Positions 33,137-45,672 are shown, counted from the stretch's first letter. The stretch: DNA of 64,000 nt from Magnolia sinica (GCF_029962835.1 NC_080588.1:66798001-66862000); one strand, 5' to 3'. Numbers and translations are program-made. The notes: generated from the sequence alone by a model not told the origin.

Positions 33137-35612
33137 AGGCTTTTGCAATTCAATGCCCTCTGCTTCCTTTTCAGATATAGGAAATTGGCTTATTTGGAGA
33201 CCTTGTTCTAGGTGGGGTTTGATGTAACATACCTTGTTGCAAAATCTAGGCTGGTCGAGGGATCAGGTTGTCTTCATGTCTATGTTGAATATAAGTCTTG
33301 ATTTCTAACTGTCCATGCCTTTTAGGAATGCCCACCTGATGAGTGGATTGGTCTTATTATGAGGGCAAGTTTGCAGTCAGCCACACCTTAAGAATGGCCA
33401 TGATCTCTCACACTTGTGCCCAAGTTGGCACGTGTGCCGTGATTCACTTCTCTATCCTCACAAGAATCATCGTTGCAGACTCTTTCTGGAAAGGTTAAAC
33501 CAGAGAGATGGGCTAGTGCCTCTGAAATACGGAATCGTTTTTGGATATCTCTATCGTACTTATTTACGTTGACTATACCAGATTCTTGGCATTGCACATG
33601 GGCTTTTTTTTTTTTTTTTGGGCATTGCACATGGGCATTGCACATGGGCTTAATCTTCTTTTTGGACTGGACCTGTTCATATGTGTCTTTTTGCTCTGAT
33701 AAGCTTTTGCCAATTTTGGGGTGGAGTGCCAGTTGGATGAATGATTTGCATTGAAGCCCTAGATTTAAAATGTTATTTGTTGCATATCCAAGGGTACTTT
33801 GTAATTTATCCTTATTTTTATTAACATAAACAATGAAGATTAGAAATATACAGGTAGAAGTTATGCTAACTTTTGATTGTTGATCAGTTATGTTTTTATT
33901 TGTTGTCAGAATTTTTATGAGAGATTTACCTAATCCAGCTTGCTGAACCATCAGATATTAGTTCTGAGCTTCATGTCATTGGTCTTTAATTAATTGTGGG
34001 CTTTTCTATTATATTACTGTTCTTTCTGGAGAATGTGCAAATGAATTGGTGAGCCTTCACAGTTTCTGCTTCAGTTATTTGCTCTAGGAATGCAACCATC
34101 GAGGGATTTAACATTTGGAATTACTGGAAGATGCCATACCAGTCATGGACTGCTGAGCCATGATGGTATGATGCATATAGGCTTCTTCTTTTTTCTTTTG
34201 TAGGTTATTAAAAAGAAAAAAAAAATGTCGTTCCTGTTACTTCTGATCAACTACTAGAGGTTATAAAAAGTGTCTCAAAATTTGAAGTCTTCATTGTATT
34301 ATAAATTAGAGGTACAATTGATGTACAGTGGAATGATGGCTGCGCACACATTGATGAAACGATGGCCATTTATATTAATTTTCTTTTTTGGACAATTATT
34401 AGAGTAAATTGGTGTAAAGTGAGAGTGCTTAACATAATTTCTTTTTCCAAGAAGTGTATGCTCAAAGTAATATAAAGCTCCATTTTCTTGTAGTGCTTGC
34501 GCCTTGTGCACCAACTCCAAACTCTTATCATAGTTTTGTCTGTTTCCATTCAATTTAATTGACTCACAAATACTCTATAAGACTGGGGCTCACAATTGGG
34601 ACACTCTGGATAGAATTCATTTGTGCCATGTGTAAGGTGGATGAGCCATTGCCGTTGGACAGAACTATGCTCTGTTCGTCATCGGCCTCCATTCATTACG
34701 TATGGTACAGTCTGAACATGTGTCAAAGAAATCACATTGGTCCACTTGTCAAGAAAGCTAGACTTGTAAATTTGTATATGAACAGCTGGTCTTTTGTTCT
34801 CATCATCCATATTTCACACACTACTGCTGACCATTTAATGAGTGCACCAGTCTGATTCCTGTGACAGGGATCCTAAGAGCAAGTCCTACGAGATGAGTAT
34901 TCCAGATCTTTCACATGTTTCATGTTTGCTACATTGGCAATGTGCCGGCAGCAAGGCACAACTTCACTTAGCATTCCTCCTCAAACAAAAAACGAGAATA
35001 CTTTCTTTTACAGGTAAGTTGGGCTCAAACCCAATTCCTCAATGTTGAACCCACCTATCTACCAGGAAGCCACAGGCTTGAACCCAAATGACAGGACTAC
35101 TAAAGTGATAGTTCACTACCATTTAAAATGGTATGACCCATCCACCTCCACATAGCATAAATGTATGGATATTCTTACATGCAACCTGAACCATCCAAAT
35201 CAGAGGACTCTTTTAAATCCTGGATTTCAAATCCTCAAAAGGGCCTCTTTTAAAATTCAAGAGAAAAGGAGCATGGAAAATCCAACTGTCATCACTGAAG
35301 ATTATTGGTTGGTTCTTGTTTTAGTTCTCTTTTACAGTTTTAGTTCTCTTGTTTTAGTGCTCTTATCTATGAGCTGGATTTCATAATGCATTGAAGATTA
35401 TTGGCTGGTTCTTGTTTTTCTTTTTACAGTTTTAGTGCTCTTTTACACAATAAAACAATGCTGGTCTTCTTGTGAGTAAATCTTCGTATCCATGTGGGAC
35501 GAGATTAACTTCACTTCGATAAACGTAGATGCACTTTGTAAGTTTATCTTAACATACAAAGCTTTTTATTTGATCTGGGTCCATTTATCTTTACTATAAT
35601 TCCCTTGTATAG
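32257..35612. other. No gene supported; AT repeat and short repeats
   Basis: A (TA)n run lies at about 33079-33132. The word GGCATTGCACATGG is repeated three times at about 33590-33650. Open frames at 32414-32614 (+) and 33388-33951 (-) lack recognisable domains and I do not call them genes. The rest shows nothing specific. Confidence 0.4.
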
Positions 35613-35980
35613 GGATGTCAGTAACAATAGCATTCATGGCATAATTCCTTTGTTTTTCCCTCAGTGCAACCCATATGTAAGATGTTTATAACTTTTTACA
35701 GCTTCCTTTTCCTATATAGGATTAAAATTTTATTTATTTATCTGAATCTCAGTTCCAACATTTATTATTATTTTTTTCTTCCTGCAATGCAGAAACCTGG
35801 CATTCAATCGGCTTAGTCAGAATATTCCATTCTCCTTAGATTCCTTGAAATCTCTCCGTTATTTGTAAGTTCTTGTAATTTGTGAGGGTGTTAAAATCTC
35901 TAGTTTATGAGTAGCCAGTTCATATTTGCCAACCGATCTTTTTTCCAAGTGCAGGAATTTGAGTCACAATTCCATCTGAG
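35613..35980 (+). pseudogene. LRR exons, STRUBBELIG-receptor-like fragment
   Basis: Three consecutive splice-bounded segments encode leucine-rich repeats. 35613-35676 reads DVSNNSIHGIIP; 35793-35864 is exactly 72 nt and reads NLAFNRLSQNIPFSLDSLKSL; 35955 onwards reads NLSHNSI, then a TGA. One 72-nt exon per 24-residue repeat is typical of plant LRR receptor kinases, and the wording is closest to STRUBBELIG-receptor family proteins. No signal peptide, membrane segment or kinase exons were found within a few kb, so it is a fragment. Confidence 0.65.
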
Positions 35981-36762
35981 TCAATAAGTTCTGCTTCTGT
36001 TTGGTATTTTGGCTCATGATCTTTCTTAGATGAGAATATATATATATATATAATTTCTTGGATGAGAAACTGTTTGGTATTATGTCTCATGATTTGGATT
36101 TTTATAGGGATGTTGTGAGTGAAGGCCAGTTCAATCAAATTTTGCTTTGTGAGTTGGATGCAATTAGGAAGGTTGCAGGCAGAGACACAAGCTCGCTGGA
36201 TGGAGGGATTTATTTACTTTATTTTTTTTTAAAGCATTTTTGTATAATTTTTTTGTAAGCATGCAAAGACAAATGTGATTTTTTTAAAATTTAATTAATC
36301 CAGTTCTAATTGGCTAGCATTGTTGTGTTTATTTCACCCATATCCAAATAATATCTGGCTAGCGTGAACAGACAAATGTAATTTTGGAGTTCACACCCTT
36401 TTGGAAGAAATAAGAGTATTTTTTCTTTCCTTAAAGAAAAAAAAAAAAAAGATGATGCAGAAATGTGGAATACTATAACCCAGATTGTAGCATAGAAGCT
36501 TCCTAACAGCACTCGACAATCAACATGTCTGGTTGGATTATCACAACTTGCTAAACTAAATAAAATCACATATTCTCACATCTTGAAGACCTCCATAAGC
36601 CATCAAAGAGAACTAGCTACTCTTTATTAGCTTAAATAAGTTGATCTATCAGGGCATGTAGTGCAGAAAGTATAGATTAGATCTGTAGACAGCGATTCTA
36701 TAGCTACGGATCTAATCTGTAGTCATAGATATTTAGCTACGGCTTTTATCCATAGCTTGGTT
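35981..36762. other. No gene supported
   Basis: AT-rich. Near 36690-36750 the word AGCTACGG recurs (TATAGCTACGGATC, TTTAGCTACGGC), resembling subterminal repeats of CACTA-type elements, but no bounded element could be defined. Confidence 0.35.
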
Positions 36763-36889
36763 GATTGGATGCTCTTGTCAATTTACTTGCCAACCCCATC
36801 ACTTTATCTAATGGAATCCCGTCACTTTATCTACAAGAACCTTGTCACTTTGTCTAGCACTCCTTTTACTTTATCAAGTGAAATCTCGT
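36763..36889. repeat. CACTTTGTCTA minisatellite, left part
   Basis: Five to six degenerate units of about 24 bp (CCATCACTTTATCTAATGGA and variants) lie immediately left of the Athila element. The array continues on the other side of the element at 48330. Confidence 0.75.
36885..36889. other. Target site duplication CTCGT (left)
   Basis: CTCGT at 36885-36889 is repeated at 48330-48334, directly outside the two LTRs. Confidence 0.85.
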
Positions 36890-38904
36890 TGTTCACACCC
36901 CAAGTGCAGGGTTGTGATGTAGTAATAAACTCGGTAAGACCGAGGTCGAATTCACAGGGACTGAAACCTGTACGTTATCTGAAAATAACCAGATCTAGAA
37001 CTAGGATAAGATGAAATCTAAACTAATTGTGATTTGAGGAATAATGGTGAAATATTAATTTAAACTTAAAGAATTCAGAGAAAGTGAACTAGGGATTCAG
37101 AGGATCCACTTGTAGAGATCAGGGAGATCTTATGCCTGCTTCATGGATATTATACTAAACTTACTTGATATAGTTTTCAAGGGATGAAAGGTATAAGAAT
37201 TAGGTATGATTCCATCATAAATCCATGCCTAAGAGACAAGGTAAACAATAGAACTTAAACCAATCCATAACCAACCAAAAGATGTATGAGTGTTAGGAAG
37301 GATCCCATCATCCACCCATGTCTATGAGACGATGGCGAACAACAGAGTTTCCGAACATCAAAATAAAAGGAAAAGAATTATTCAAGCCATCACAGATCTA
37401 CTGTAATTTAAATCACAACAAACCATTAATGACTAAAAGAATTTCTTAAATCAAACAAAGTCAATCAGTTCAGTTCAATCAAACCTGTAGAAGCTCCCAT
37501 CACGCCACAAGATTCACCTCTTAGCCCTAGCTAAGGGATTTAGCCTAACATAATCATAGGAAAAAGAAGAAAAAATACAGAAAAATTTCAAACACTTCTC
37601 TCTCCGCCTCTCTCTCTATCTGACGTCCCTATTCAAGCATATCCTCTTCTCCACATTTGGAACTCTTTTTATAACTTTTGGAGTGGTGGAAATCGGATTT
37701 GGGAAGCTATCGCACGCGCAGCGAAAACCTTTTCGCAGCCAAGTTCGGGGCTTCATAACTCTCGCGTTCCTTACATTATTTCTGTAAAATCAGTGTCTCT
37801 TGGAAGTATTTTGGCTGGCTTACACGATGGACGGTTCAGATCTACCATATGATCAAAGATGGTGGGCCACAACTGCCCGAAAAATCCGATTTTGCGGACG
37901 TGCGTAGCCTTTCGCACGTCCGGCGCTGACGTGATCGGTGGGCCCCACAGAGGTGTTTTTGAAGAAATCCACCCCGTCCATTAGATTCAGGACGAAATTT
38001 TAATTAAGAATGAGTAGTTTTGAACGTCCATTGATGAGGCTCAGAGAAGAAATCACCCTAAAAATCGTTTTGAACATCGCAGGACCGCCTGTTTGTGGCC
38101 TCTGTATCGCGCACGTGTGCTTGCATGGGTTCAAAAGTTCACCAAGGTTTTGTAGTAATCGAGGCCCTCTACACGATGGATGGTTTGGATTGTCCATTGG
38201 GACAATGTGTGGGGCCCACTAGCGTCCGCAAAAATGGATAGTGTCCGTCCGTTTTACAGCGCTTAAAACGGAAATTTCTGTTTTGGAAGAAGACGCGGGT
38301 CAGCGCTGTTGACCCGCCCAAGTTGGTTCGATGCACCGTGGACATGTATACCTTATGTACACACACTATATAAACAGGGCCCATTATGATGTTCCTACAA
38401 AATCCAAACCATCCATTTGTTTCCTCATCTTATTTAAACCGCCGAGACCAAAGTTGAGACAGTTCCAGATATCAAGTGGGCCTAGAATCAACGGTTTATG
38501 GGCTGATCTGTCAGTTGGGGTACTTCCATAGTGATCCAAGGGCTGAAATTTGATATGTACGGTTAATTTATGGCCCTCAGGCCATGTATAAAGTTTTGAT
38601 CCAATCAGATGACGAGAACTATGTGATCTTGCATTTTTTATCAATTTCGGGCCTCTTTAACGTGAATGGCTTGATTTTCTCGGATCCCTGGTGTGTAATT
38701 CCATCGATCTTGGTCCCCTGGATTCTGTCCCTTGCCTTGGGTGTCATCAGAGCGTCAAATCCATGGTTTAAGCACCCTCTTTCAGTTCATGCTTGTAAAT
38801 ACACTCTGCATCACAAACATGATTAAATTAGGCTATTAAACGGTATCAATGATTATAAATCTATGCAATAACTGGGTCTGATATGCAATATTTGACCCTC
38901 AACA
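36890..38904 (-). repeat. Athila-type 3' LTR (2015 bp)
   Basis: Plus-strand ends are TGTTCACACCCC and GACCCTCAACA. Compared with the other LTR it has an extra 14 bp near 38288 (GACGCGGGTCAGCGC region). It carries host-MITE-like words GTGGGCCCCAC and CCGTCCATT near 37940-37982. Confidence 0.9.
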
Positions 38905-38916
38905 CAACCCCCAACC
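38905..38916 (-). other. Polypurine tract of the Athila-type element
   Basis: On the minus strand GGTTGGGGGTTG directly precedes the LTR start TGTTGAGGG, as required for plus-strand priming. Confidence 0.75.
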
Positions 38917-40255
38917 AGCATTTTGCTAGTCCCGAGCAAAATATGCGAAAAGTAAGTTGAGAATTACAGAACAATTTCTATAAACTCGAGTGATTTTTTG
39001 TAGAATAATCCAGATATGAGAATTCCCAGATTCATGAATGTTGGATATTACTTTCTCCTAGACTCAAGTGCACGGTAAACTTCACAATTAAGTTCAAAGT
39101 ATTATTCCATTAATTAGAAAAATTCTAATCATTGAGATCTATGAGCGTACAGTGTAATCTCAGCTTATCATCATTAAAATTCACTTCTCTATTTCAGGAT
39201 ATCACTGGTAACCAATAAGAAGATTCATGATAACCAAAACTTGCTTCACAGATCATCTTTTCATTCCTTCAGCTTTTGATTTTTTTTCATTAAAAGTAAC
39301 GCCAAGAAGGGGAATCAAATCCTCACCTACAGGGAGCAAACCTATGATGAAGACTGTACACCCAAATTTTTCACATATCTCATAGGGAATTAAATCTACA
39401 CCTATAGGGAGCAAACCTATGGTGTAGACCATTCGCCCAATCCTTTCAATTTCTCAGGTTGGTTCCTTTCAAGCTTAGTGAGTACCAAGTAAATCCTTCA
39501 ATATCAAACTGAAACCTTAATGTGAAAGCGAGATGTGACATGTGAGATCATAACTCAATCAATGTTTACAACTTCTAATTTTGGATTAACAATTCAAACT
39601 TAACTATGAAATCAGACAGATACTGAATCCAAGTGTCTTAATTTACCAACATCACGTATCTTGAAATTCCAAGTGCCCTAGATGGCCGCAAAATCCCTTC
39701 GAATTCACAAGAAAGTCCAGAAAAATTAAAAAAATTTCACAATTTTTTTTGCTCAAGACCAATAAAATGCTGATTAGGAAACCTAATCTCCACCCCCAAC
39801 CTAAAATCTACATTGTCCTCAATGTAAAAGAAATAAGCATGCAATGCACATGGGACAACAAAAATATAAGAAGAGTGATGGAAAGATAGTACCTGGACGA
39901 AAGAATCAAAAGGCTTTCCAAAGATATCTACGTAAGATCGGGTCAGCACAAGAGAGAAACCAACAGAAGTAAAATAAAAATAACAAAAATGAAATCCTAC
40001 CTACACCACTTTCGCAGGTACTCTCGATTGCATTTAGCGTATGCAACAAGCCTTTAAACCCCTAGGTTGCCCCTAGTGGACGAGTTGTAGTCTCGTGAGG
40101 GTTTGCAGCAATGTTACCCACAAACATTGAACTAACTAACTAGAAAAATGAAACAGAAAGAAAAGCTAGGTTGGCTCTCAGGAGCGCGAAGTTCACCGTC
40201 TATCCTATTCCTATGAAAACAGGAAACCTACCTATACCTCCATCAGACTAGGAGA
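38917..40255 (-). other. Non-coding 3' internal region of the Athila-type element
   Basis: About 1.3 kb between integrase and polypurine tract. No envelope-like frame is present. A second polypurine-like tract (GTTGGGGGTGG on the minus strand, 39790-39800) follows the word ACATTGAGGACAATGTAGA, common upstream of the 3' end in Athila/Tat relatives. Confidence 0.6.
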
Positions 40256-41653
40256 TCAATCCTGGTAAACAGGATCAGTCAGAGGTATGGACATGTCCTC
40301 TGAATTAAATTTCTCGACAAATGGCTTTAAGCGATGTCCATTTACTTTAAACTCCTTGCCATTGTCGGGGTCTCTTATCTCGACGGCCCCATGAGAGTAA
40401 GCGGTGATAACAGTAAAAGGGCCGGTCCAACGAGATCGAAGCTTACTCGAAAAGAGATGTAATCGAGAGTTATACAAGAGGACTTTCTGGCCTGGCGTGA
40501 ATGATTTTCGTAAAATATGTTGGTCATGAAACGCCTTCATCTTATCCTTGTAAATTCTCGAATTCTCATAAGCATCGTTCCGGATTTCTTCGAGTTCATT
40601 TAACTGAAGTTTGCGTAGCGAGCCAGCGTTGTCCAAATTGAAATTCAAACTTTTGATTGCCCAGTAGGCTCTATGTTCCAACTCCACGGGCAAGTGGCAA
40701 GCTTTCCCATAGACAAGTCTAAAGGGAGACATTCCAATAGGGGTTTTAAAAGCAGTATGGTACGCCCATAAGGCATCGGTCAATCGAATTGACCAATCCT
40801 TACGGTCAGGGTTAACCGTTTTTTCCAAAATGTGTTTGATCTCCCTATTGAAAATCTCAACTTGTCCGCTTGTCTGTGGGTGGTATGGGGTGCTCACCTT
40901 ATGAGAGATACCTTATTTCTTCATTAAACTCTCAAATGGTCTATTACAAAAGTGTGAGCCCCCATCACTAATGATAGCTCGAGGCGTTCCAAATCGGTAA
41001 AGGATGTTTTCTTTAAGGAATTTAATGACTGTGCGATGGTCATTAGTTCGACATGGAATCGCTTCGACCCATTTAGTGACATAGTCTACGGCAAGCAAAA
41101 TATATAAATTCCCAAAAGATTGGGGGAATGGCCCCATGAAATCGATGCCCCAGCAATCAAATGCCTCGATGATAAGAATGGGGTTCAAAGGCATCATATT
41201 TCGACGGGACAACGCTCCCAATTTTTGACAACGCTCACAAGCTTTGCAAAACTCGTGAGTGTCCCTAAACATAGTGGGCTAGTAAAAGCCACACTGCAAA
41301 ACCTTGGCCGTGGTCTTTTTAGCAGAAAAGTGACCACCACAGGCCTGTGAGTGACAAAAGGAAATGATACTTTGATGCTCATCGTCTGGCACACATCTCC
41401 TCAGGATTTGGTCTGGGCAATATTTAAACAAATACGGATCATCCCAGAAAAAGTTACGTACCTTGGTGAAAAATTTCTTCTTATCTTGTGCAGTCCAATG
41501 TGTCTGTATGGAATCTGTGGCAAGATAATTAGCAATATCAGCGAACCAAGGTGAATGGGAGACTCTGAACAATTGTTCATCGGGGAACATGTCATTGATA
41601 TGTGTTGTTTCAAGGGAATCAGAGGGATTAAGGCGAGAAAGATGGTCAGCCAC
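40256..41653 (-). pseudogene. Integrase segment of the Athila-type element (broken by stops)
   Basis: Read on the minus strand in three open blocks (41653-41279, 41272-40913, 40897-40256). The first has the end of RNase H and the zinc-binding HHCC domain (FCHSQACGGHFS; the CERC pair is at the start of the second block). The second carries the catalytic core (GIDFMGPFPQS, SDGGSHF). The third starts [17 protein letters not shown] with the catalytic Glu and ends with the C-terminal GPF/Y-like module ([10 protein letters not shown]). In-frame nonsense codons at about 41276 and 40910 separate the blocks. Integrase would insert the cDNA into the chromosome. Confidence 0.85.
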
Positions 41654-41716
41654 TACGTTCTCTACTCCCTTTTTATCTTTTATCTCTAGGTCAAATTCCT
41701 GGAGTAGGAGGATCCA

Positions 41717-42034
41717 TCATATCAGGCGGGGCTTAGCATCATTCTTAGACAGAAGATACTTAAGCGCTGCGTGATCAGTGTAAATAATGATCTTGGATCC
41801 AATCAAGTAGGACCTAAATTTGTCCAAGGCGAACACTACGGCTAAGAGTTCCTTTTCCGTAGTCGAATAGTTCACTTGGGCAGGATTTAGAGTCTTACTT
41901 CTGTAATGAATAACGTAGGGTTTCTTATCTTTTCTCTGGCCTAGAACTACCCCAAGAGCATAATCAGACGCGTCGCACATAAGTTCAAAATGAATGCTCC
42001 AGTCAGGTGGCTGTATGATGGGTGCACTAGTCAA
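41717..42034 (-). pseudogene. RNase H segment of the Athila-type element
   Basis: Contains the gypsy RNase H strings [29 protein letters not shown] and [12 protein letters not shown], with catalytic Asp, Glu and Asp in place. It follows the reverse transcriptase after a frameshift and is ended by a TGA near 41717. Confidence 0.85.
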
Positions 42035-42131
42035 TATGCCCTTAAGCTTAGTGAAAGCTTCCTGACATGGTTCAGTCCACTCGTATGGTACATCCTTTTG
42101 AAGTAGATTACATAGAGGACGAGAGATGAGA

Positions 42132-43397
42132 CTAAAGTCCTTTATGAATCTTCTGTAAAAACCCGGCGTGTCCTAGGAAGGATCGCACGTCCCTTATGTT
42201 CTTGGGTGGAGGTAGGTTAGAGATAAGATCGATCTTTACCTTATCCACCTCGATTCCTTTGGATGAAATAATGTGTCCAAGGACAATTCCCTTTTGAACC
42301 ATGAAATGACACTTCTCCCAATTAAGTACCAAGTTCTTTTCTTCACATCTCTTCAGCACGTATTTAAGACTTTCCAAGCACTCACTGAAAGATGGACTGA
42401 AGACAGAGAAATCGTCCATGAAGACCTCTAAATATTGCCCCACCATGTCAGAAAATATGCTCATCATACATCGCTGGAAGGTGGCAGGAGCATTACATAG
42501 TCCAAACGGCATCCTTCGGTAAGCAAAGGTGCTGTAGGGACATGTAAACGTAGTCTTTTCTTGATCTTCAGGGGCGATCTCTATCTGGTTGTAGCCCGAA
42601 TACCCGTCAAGGAAACTGTAATAGGAATGACCAGCTAACCTTTCCAAGATCTGATCAATGAAGGGCAAAGGAAAGTGGTCTTTCCTCGTGACGGTATTTA
42701 ATTTTCTGTAGTCAATGCACATCCTCCAACCAATAGTGACTCTAGTCGGCACGAGTTCATTATTGGCATTGGCTACGATGGTGATCCCGGACTTCTTAGG
42801 AACCACCTGAGTTGGACTCACCCATTGACTATCAGATATAGGGTATATGATACCCACATCCAATAGTTTAAGAACCTCGACCTTAACCACTTCCTTCATG
42901 TTTGGATTTAGTCTACGTTGTGGTTGCCGAGCGGTCTTCGCATTATCCTCAAGATATATATGGTGAGTACAAATCGAGGGGTCGATTCCCTTGAGGTCCG
43001 CGATTATCCATCCAAGGGCTCCCTTATGCTCCAGGAGAGTAGATATGAGCATACTCTCTTGTTCTTTCTCAAGGTGGGCAGAAATCACCACCGGGTATGT
43101 CTCATCTTGACCTAAGTATGTATATTTTAAATCAGAAGGCAAAGGTTTTAGGTCAAGCTTCGCTGGCTTGAGGTTAGACGGTAGAGGCACTTCATCAGTT
43201 TGGGGTAACTCTTCAAATTGTGGCCTCCATCGGTTAACTTCAAGTACCGGTACCGCATCAAGCATGGCACACGTCTCCCTAATTATGTCATCATCAAACT
43301 CATGGGAGTGGGCCAAGCATGTCTCTAGAGGATCAGAGGATAAGGTAAAGGGTGTCCTGTCATCCACGAAAGTATCGATCATCGTAGATATCGTCAT
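42132..43397 (-). pseudogene. Reverse transcriptase segment of the Athila-type element
   Basis: 421 codons. The LTR-retrotransposon reverse transcriptase motifs are in order: RMCIDYRKLN, FPLPFIDQILERLAG, FLDGYSGYNQI, RMPFGLCNAPATFQRCM and the active-site FMDD, then LGHIIS and the FLGHAGF tail. It overlaps the gag-protease frame by 38 nt in another frame, and the frame is lost again soon after FLGHAGF. FMDD in place of YVDD/YMDD is usual for Athila relatives. Confidence 0.9.
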
Positions 43398-45672
43398 CTT
43401 CCTCTATCCGTCTGGCTGTGTTGAAAAAGATATTCATTTCTAATGTCATATTCCCGAAAGACATACTCATGACACCATTCCTGCAATTGATAATTGCGTT
43501 TGAAGTGGCAAGGAATGGGCTACCAAGAATGACGGGAATCTGAGTGCTTGTGTTACCGATGGGTTCGGTATCCAGGATGATGAAATCAACTGGGTAGTAA
43601 AATCGATCAACCTGGACCAACACATCCTCAATTATCCCTCTTGGTATACGAACAGAGCGATCAGCAAGTTGTATTGTGGTTAAGGTGGGTTTTAATTCAC
43701 CTAAGCCCAACTGTTTATATACCGGGTAGGGGATAAGATTAACGCTCGCTCCTAAGTCAAGAAGTGCGTGATCAATTCGATGGTCCCCAATTACACATGA
43801 TATGGTTGGGCTACCGGGGTCTTTGAATTTTTGCGGCACATCTTGCTTTAGGATGGCACTCACTTTCTCAGTCAGGAAGATTTTCTTTTGAATATTTTGC
43901 CGTCTTTTGGTCGTACATAAGTCTTTCAGGAATTTGGCATATGAAGGTATTTGTTTCACGGCATCAAGTAGTGGAATGTTGACCTTCACTTGTTTCAACA
44001 CCTCTAGAATATCCTGAGAGTTAGAGAGCGATTTTGGTGCAACCAACCGTTGGGGAAATGGAGCAACCGGCTTTTCTTGAGGTTCCGGTTCTAACTCTGG
44101 TGGGGCATGGCTAGATCCATCTTCTTTATCCACTTCCGGGTCCTTAGGCTTTTCAGCCCTAACCGGAATGGTTTTGTCAATGATCTTTCCACTCCTAAGA
44201 GTGGTGATGGATTTAGCTTGCTCCATCTGATTTGAAGAGCTTGGGTCGCTAACTTCATATTGCGGTTTAGGATTGGGAAGAGGTTGAGCTGGGAAGCTCC
44301 CCTTGTTCCCAATCGTATTTTCAGCCTTAAGTCCTTGTATTGCTTTTGTAAGGTCTTGGAAGGCCTGTAGCATACCCTGATTGAAAAGCTCTTGCTTTTG
44401 AAAATGTTTCATAACTGAATCCTCTTGAGGTTTCTCTTGAGTTGGATTTTGATTTAGGTAACCTTGAGGTGTAACGGTTTGTCCATTCCTCCAACTGAAG
44501 TTGGGATGATTTCTCCAGCCAGGATTGTATGTGTTAGAGGTGGGCCCACTGAAAGGTCTTTGGTAATTGCTTACAGCATTGGATTGCTCATTTAATACCT
44601 CTTGAAAGGCAGAGATAATTGGACAGTTTTCAGTAGTATGAATGTTGCAACCACAGATGCTACAAACAATTTCCTTAGCCTTATCCTTCTTAAATTCCAT
44701 GGCCTCGAGTTTCCTAGTGAGATTAGCTACCTTAGCATTAATATTATCGTATTCGCTCAGGAGATACATTCCACCCCTTTCCTTGGAATGAGTCGGCCTA
44801 GACGTAGTACTAGGTCTAGGGGAGATGTCCCATGTTTGTGTGTTATCAGCAAGTTTATCAAAGTAATCCCACACTTCATCGACTCCTTTATTCATAAACT
44901 CCCCATTACACATCGTCTCGACTAATTGGCGCATGGGAGATGTCAGTCCATCATAGAAAAAGTTCGTGATGCGCCACGTTTCAAAACCATGTTGTGGGCA
45001 TGAACTGACAAGATCCTTGAACCGCTCCCAACATTGGAAGAATGTTTCATCTTCCCTTTGGGCAAAGTTCATGATCGACTTTCTTAGGGTGTTCGTCTTA
45101 TGGTATGGGAAAAACTTCTTAATGAACTCCCTTGTCATGTCATTCCATCTGCCAATTGATCGAGGACGTAGTGAATGTAACCACGTCTTGGCTTTCTCTT
45201 TCAAAGAAAAGGGAAAGAGTTTCAACCTGACCGTGTCATCAGACACGTTAAGAAAGTATAAGGTTGCTATGATCTCATCAAATTCTTTTAAATGTAAGTA
45301 AGGATTCTCTGACTCAGGCCCATGAAATTTAGGGAGGAGTTGGATCGCCCCTGGCTTGATATCCATGTGTCCTTCATTCTCAGGAAAAACCATGCATGAG
45401 GGCGTACTCACCCCCGCCGGTTGTAAGTAATCTCGTAAGGTACGAGGCGGGGGTGCTTGATGCACCTCATTCTCATCCTGGAGATCTTCTACCCTAGGTT
45501 GGGGTAGAAGAGGTTGATTTCCAGCCATATCCTCAATTAACTCAGGGGATTTCGAGCGGTGTCTAGTCCTACGATGGACAGTTAACCCCTCAACTAATCC
45601 TCCTTCAATCAAGAGACGTCGAGTATTGTCATGAGTCCACTTGGGCATGAAACACTCGCAGCCCTCAATCAA
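43360..45672 (-). CDS. Gag-protease polyprotein of the Athila-type element
   Basis: 770 open codons. Residues about 105-290 form the retrotransposon gag domain (KFHGPESENPYLHLKEF, WLHSLRPRSIGRWNDMTREF, CPQHGFETW). A CSICGCNIHTTENC zinc-knuckle-like cluster is near residue 345. A Pro/Glu-rich linker follows. The aspartic protease core ALLDLGASVNLIPY is near residue 640; DLGA instead of D(T/S)G is normal in Athila. The likely true start may be the internal MAGNQPLLPQ near residue 50. Gag would form particles and bind element RNA. It is the only long frame left intact. Confidence 0.85.
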   Translation of the reverse strand: MIEGCECFMPKWTHDNTRRLLIEGGLVEGLTVHRRTRHRSKSPELIEDMAGNQPLLPQPRVEDLQDENEVHQAPPPRTLRDYLQPAGVSTPSCMVFPENEGHMDIKPGAIQLLPKFHGPESENPYLHLKEFDEIIATLYFLNVSDDTVRLKLFPFSLKEKAKTWLHSLRPRSIGRWNDMTREFIKKFFPYHKTNTLRKSIMNFAQREDETFFQCWERFKDLVSSCPQHGFETWRITNFFYDGLTSPMRQLVETMCNGEFMNKGVDEVWDYFDKLADNTQTWDISPRPSTTSRPTHSKERGGMYLLSEYDNINAKVANLTRKLEAMEFKKDKAKEIVCSICGCNIHTTENCPIISAFQEVLNEQSNAVSNYQRPFSGPTSNTYNPGWRNHPNFSWRNGQTVTPQGYLNQNPTQEKPQEDSVMKHFQKQELFNQGMLQAFQDLTKAIQGLKAENTIGNKGSFPAQPLPNPKPQYEVSDPSSSNQMEQAKSITTLRSGKIIDKTIPVRAEKPKDPEVDKEDGSSHAPPELEPEPQEKPVAPFPQRLVAPKSLSNSQDILEVLKQVKVNIPLLDAVKQIPSYAKFLKDLCTTKRRQNIQKKIFLTEKVSAILKQDVPQKFKDPGSPTISCVIGDHRIDHALLDLGASVNLIPYPVYKQLGLGELKPTLTTIQLADRSVRIPRGIIEDVLVQVDRFYYPVDFIILDTEPIGNTSTQIPVILGSPFLATSNAIINCRNGVMSMSFGNMTLEMNIFFNTARRIEEDDDIYDDRYFRG

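Noticed and set aside
33388..33951. 187-codon open frame on the minus strand
   Set aside because: It crosses an A/T homopolymer and a GGCATTGCACATGG repeat, has no recognisable domain, and its codon content looks random. Long for chance, but not supported as a gene.
38917..40255. Envelope-like gene of the Athila-type element
   Set aside because: No frame longer than about 70 codons is present, and none has membrane segments placed as expected.
44602..45301. Open frames on the plus strand within the Athila-type gag
   Set aside because: Antisense shadows of the 770-codon gag-protease frame.
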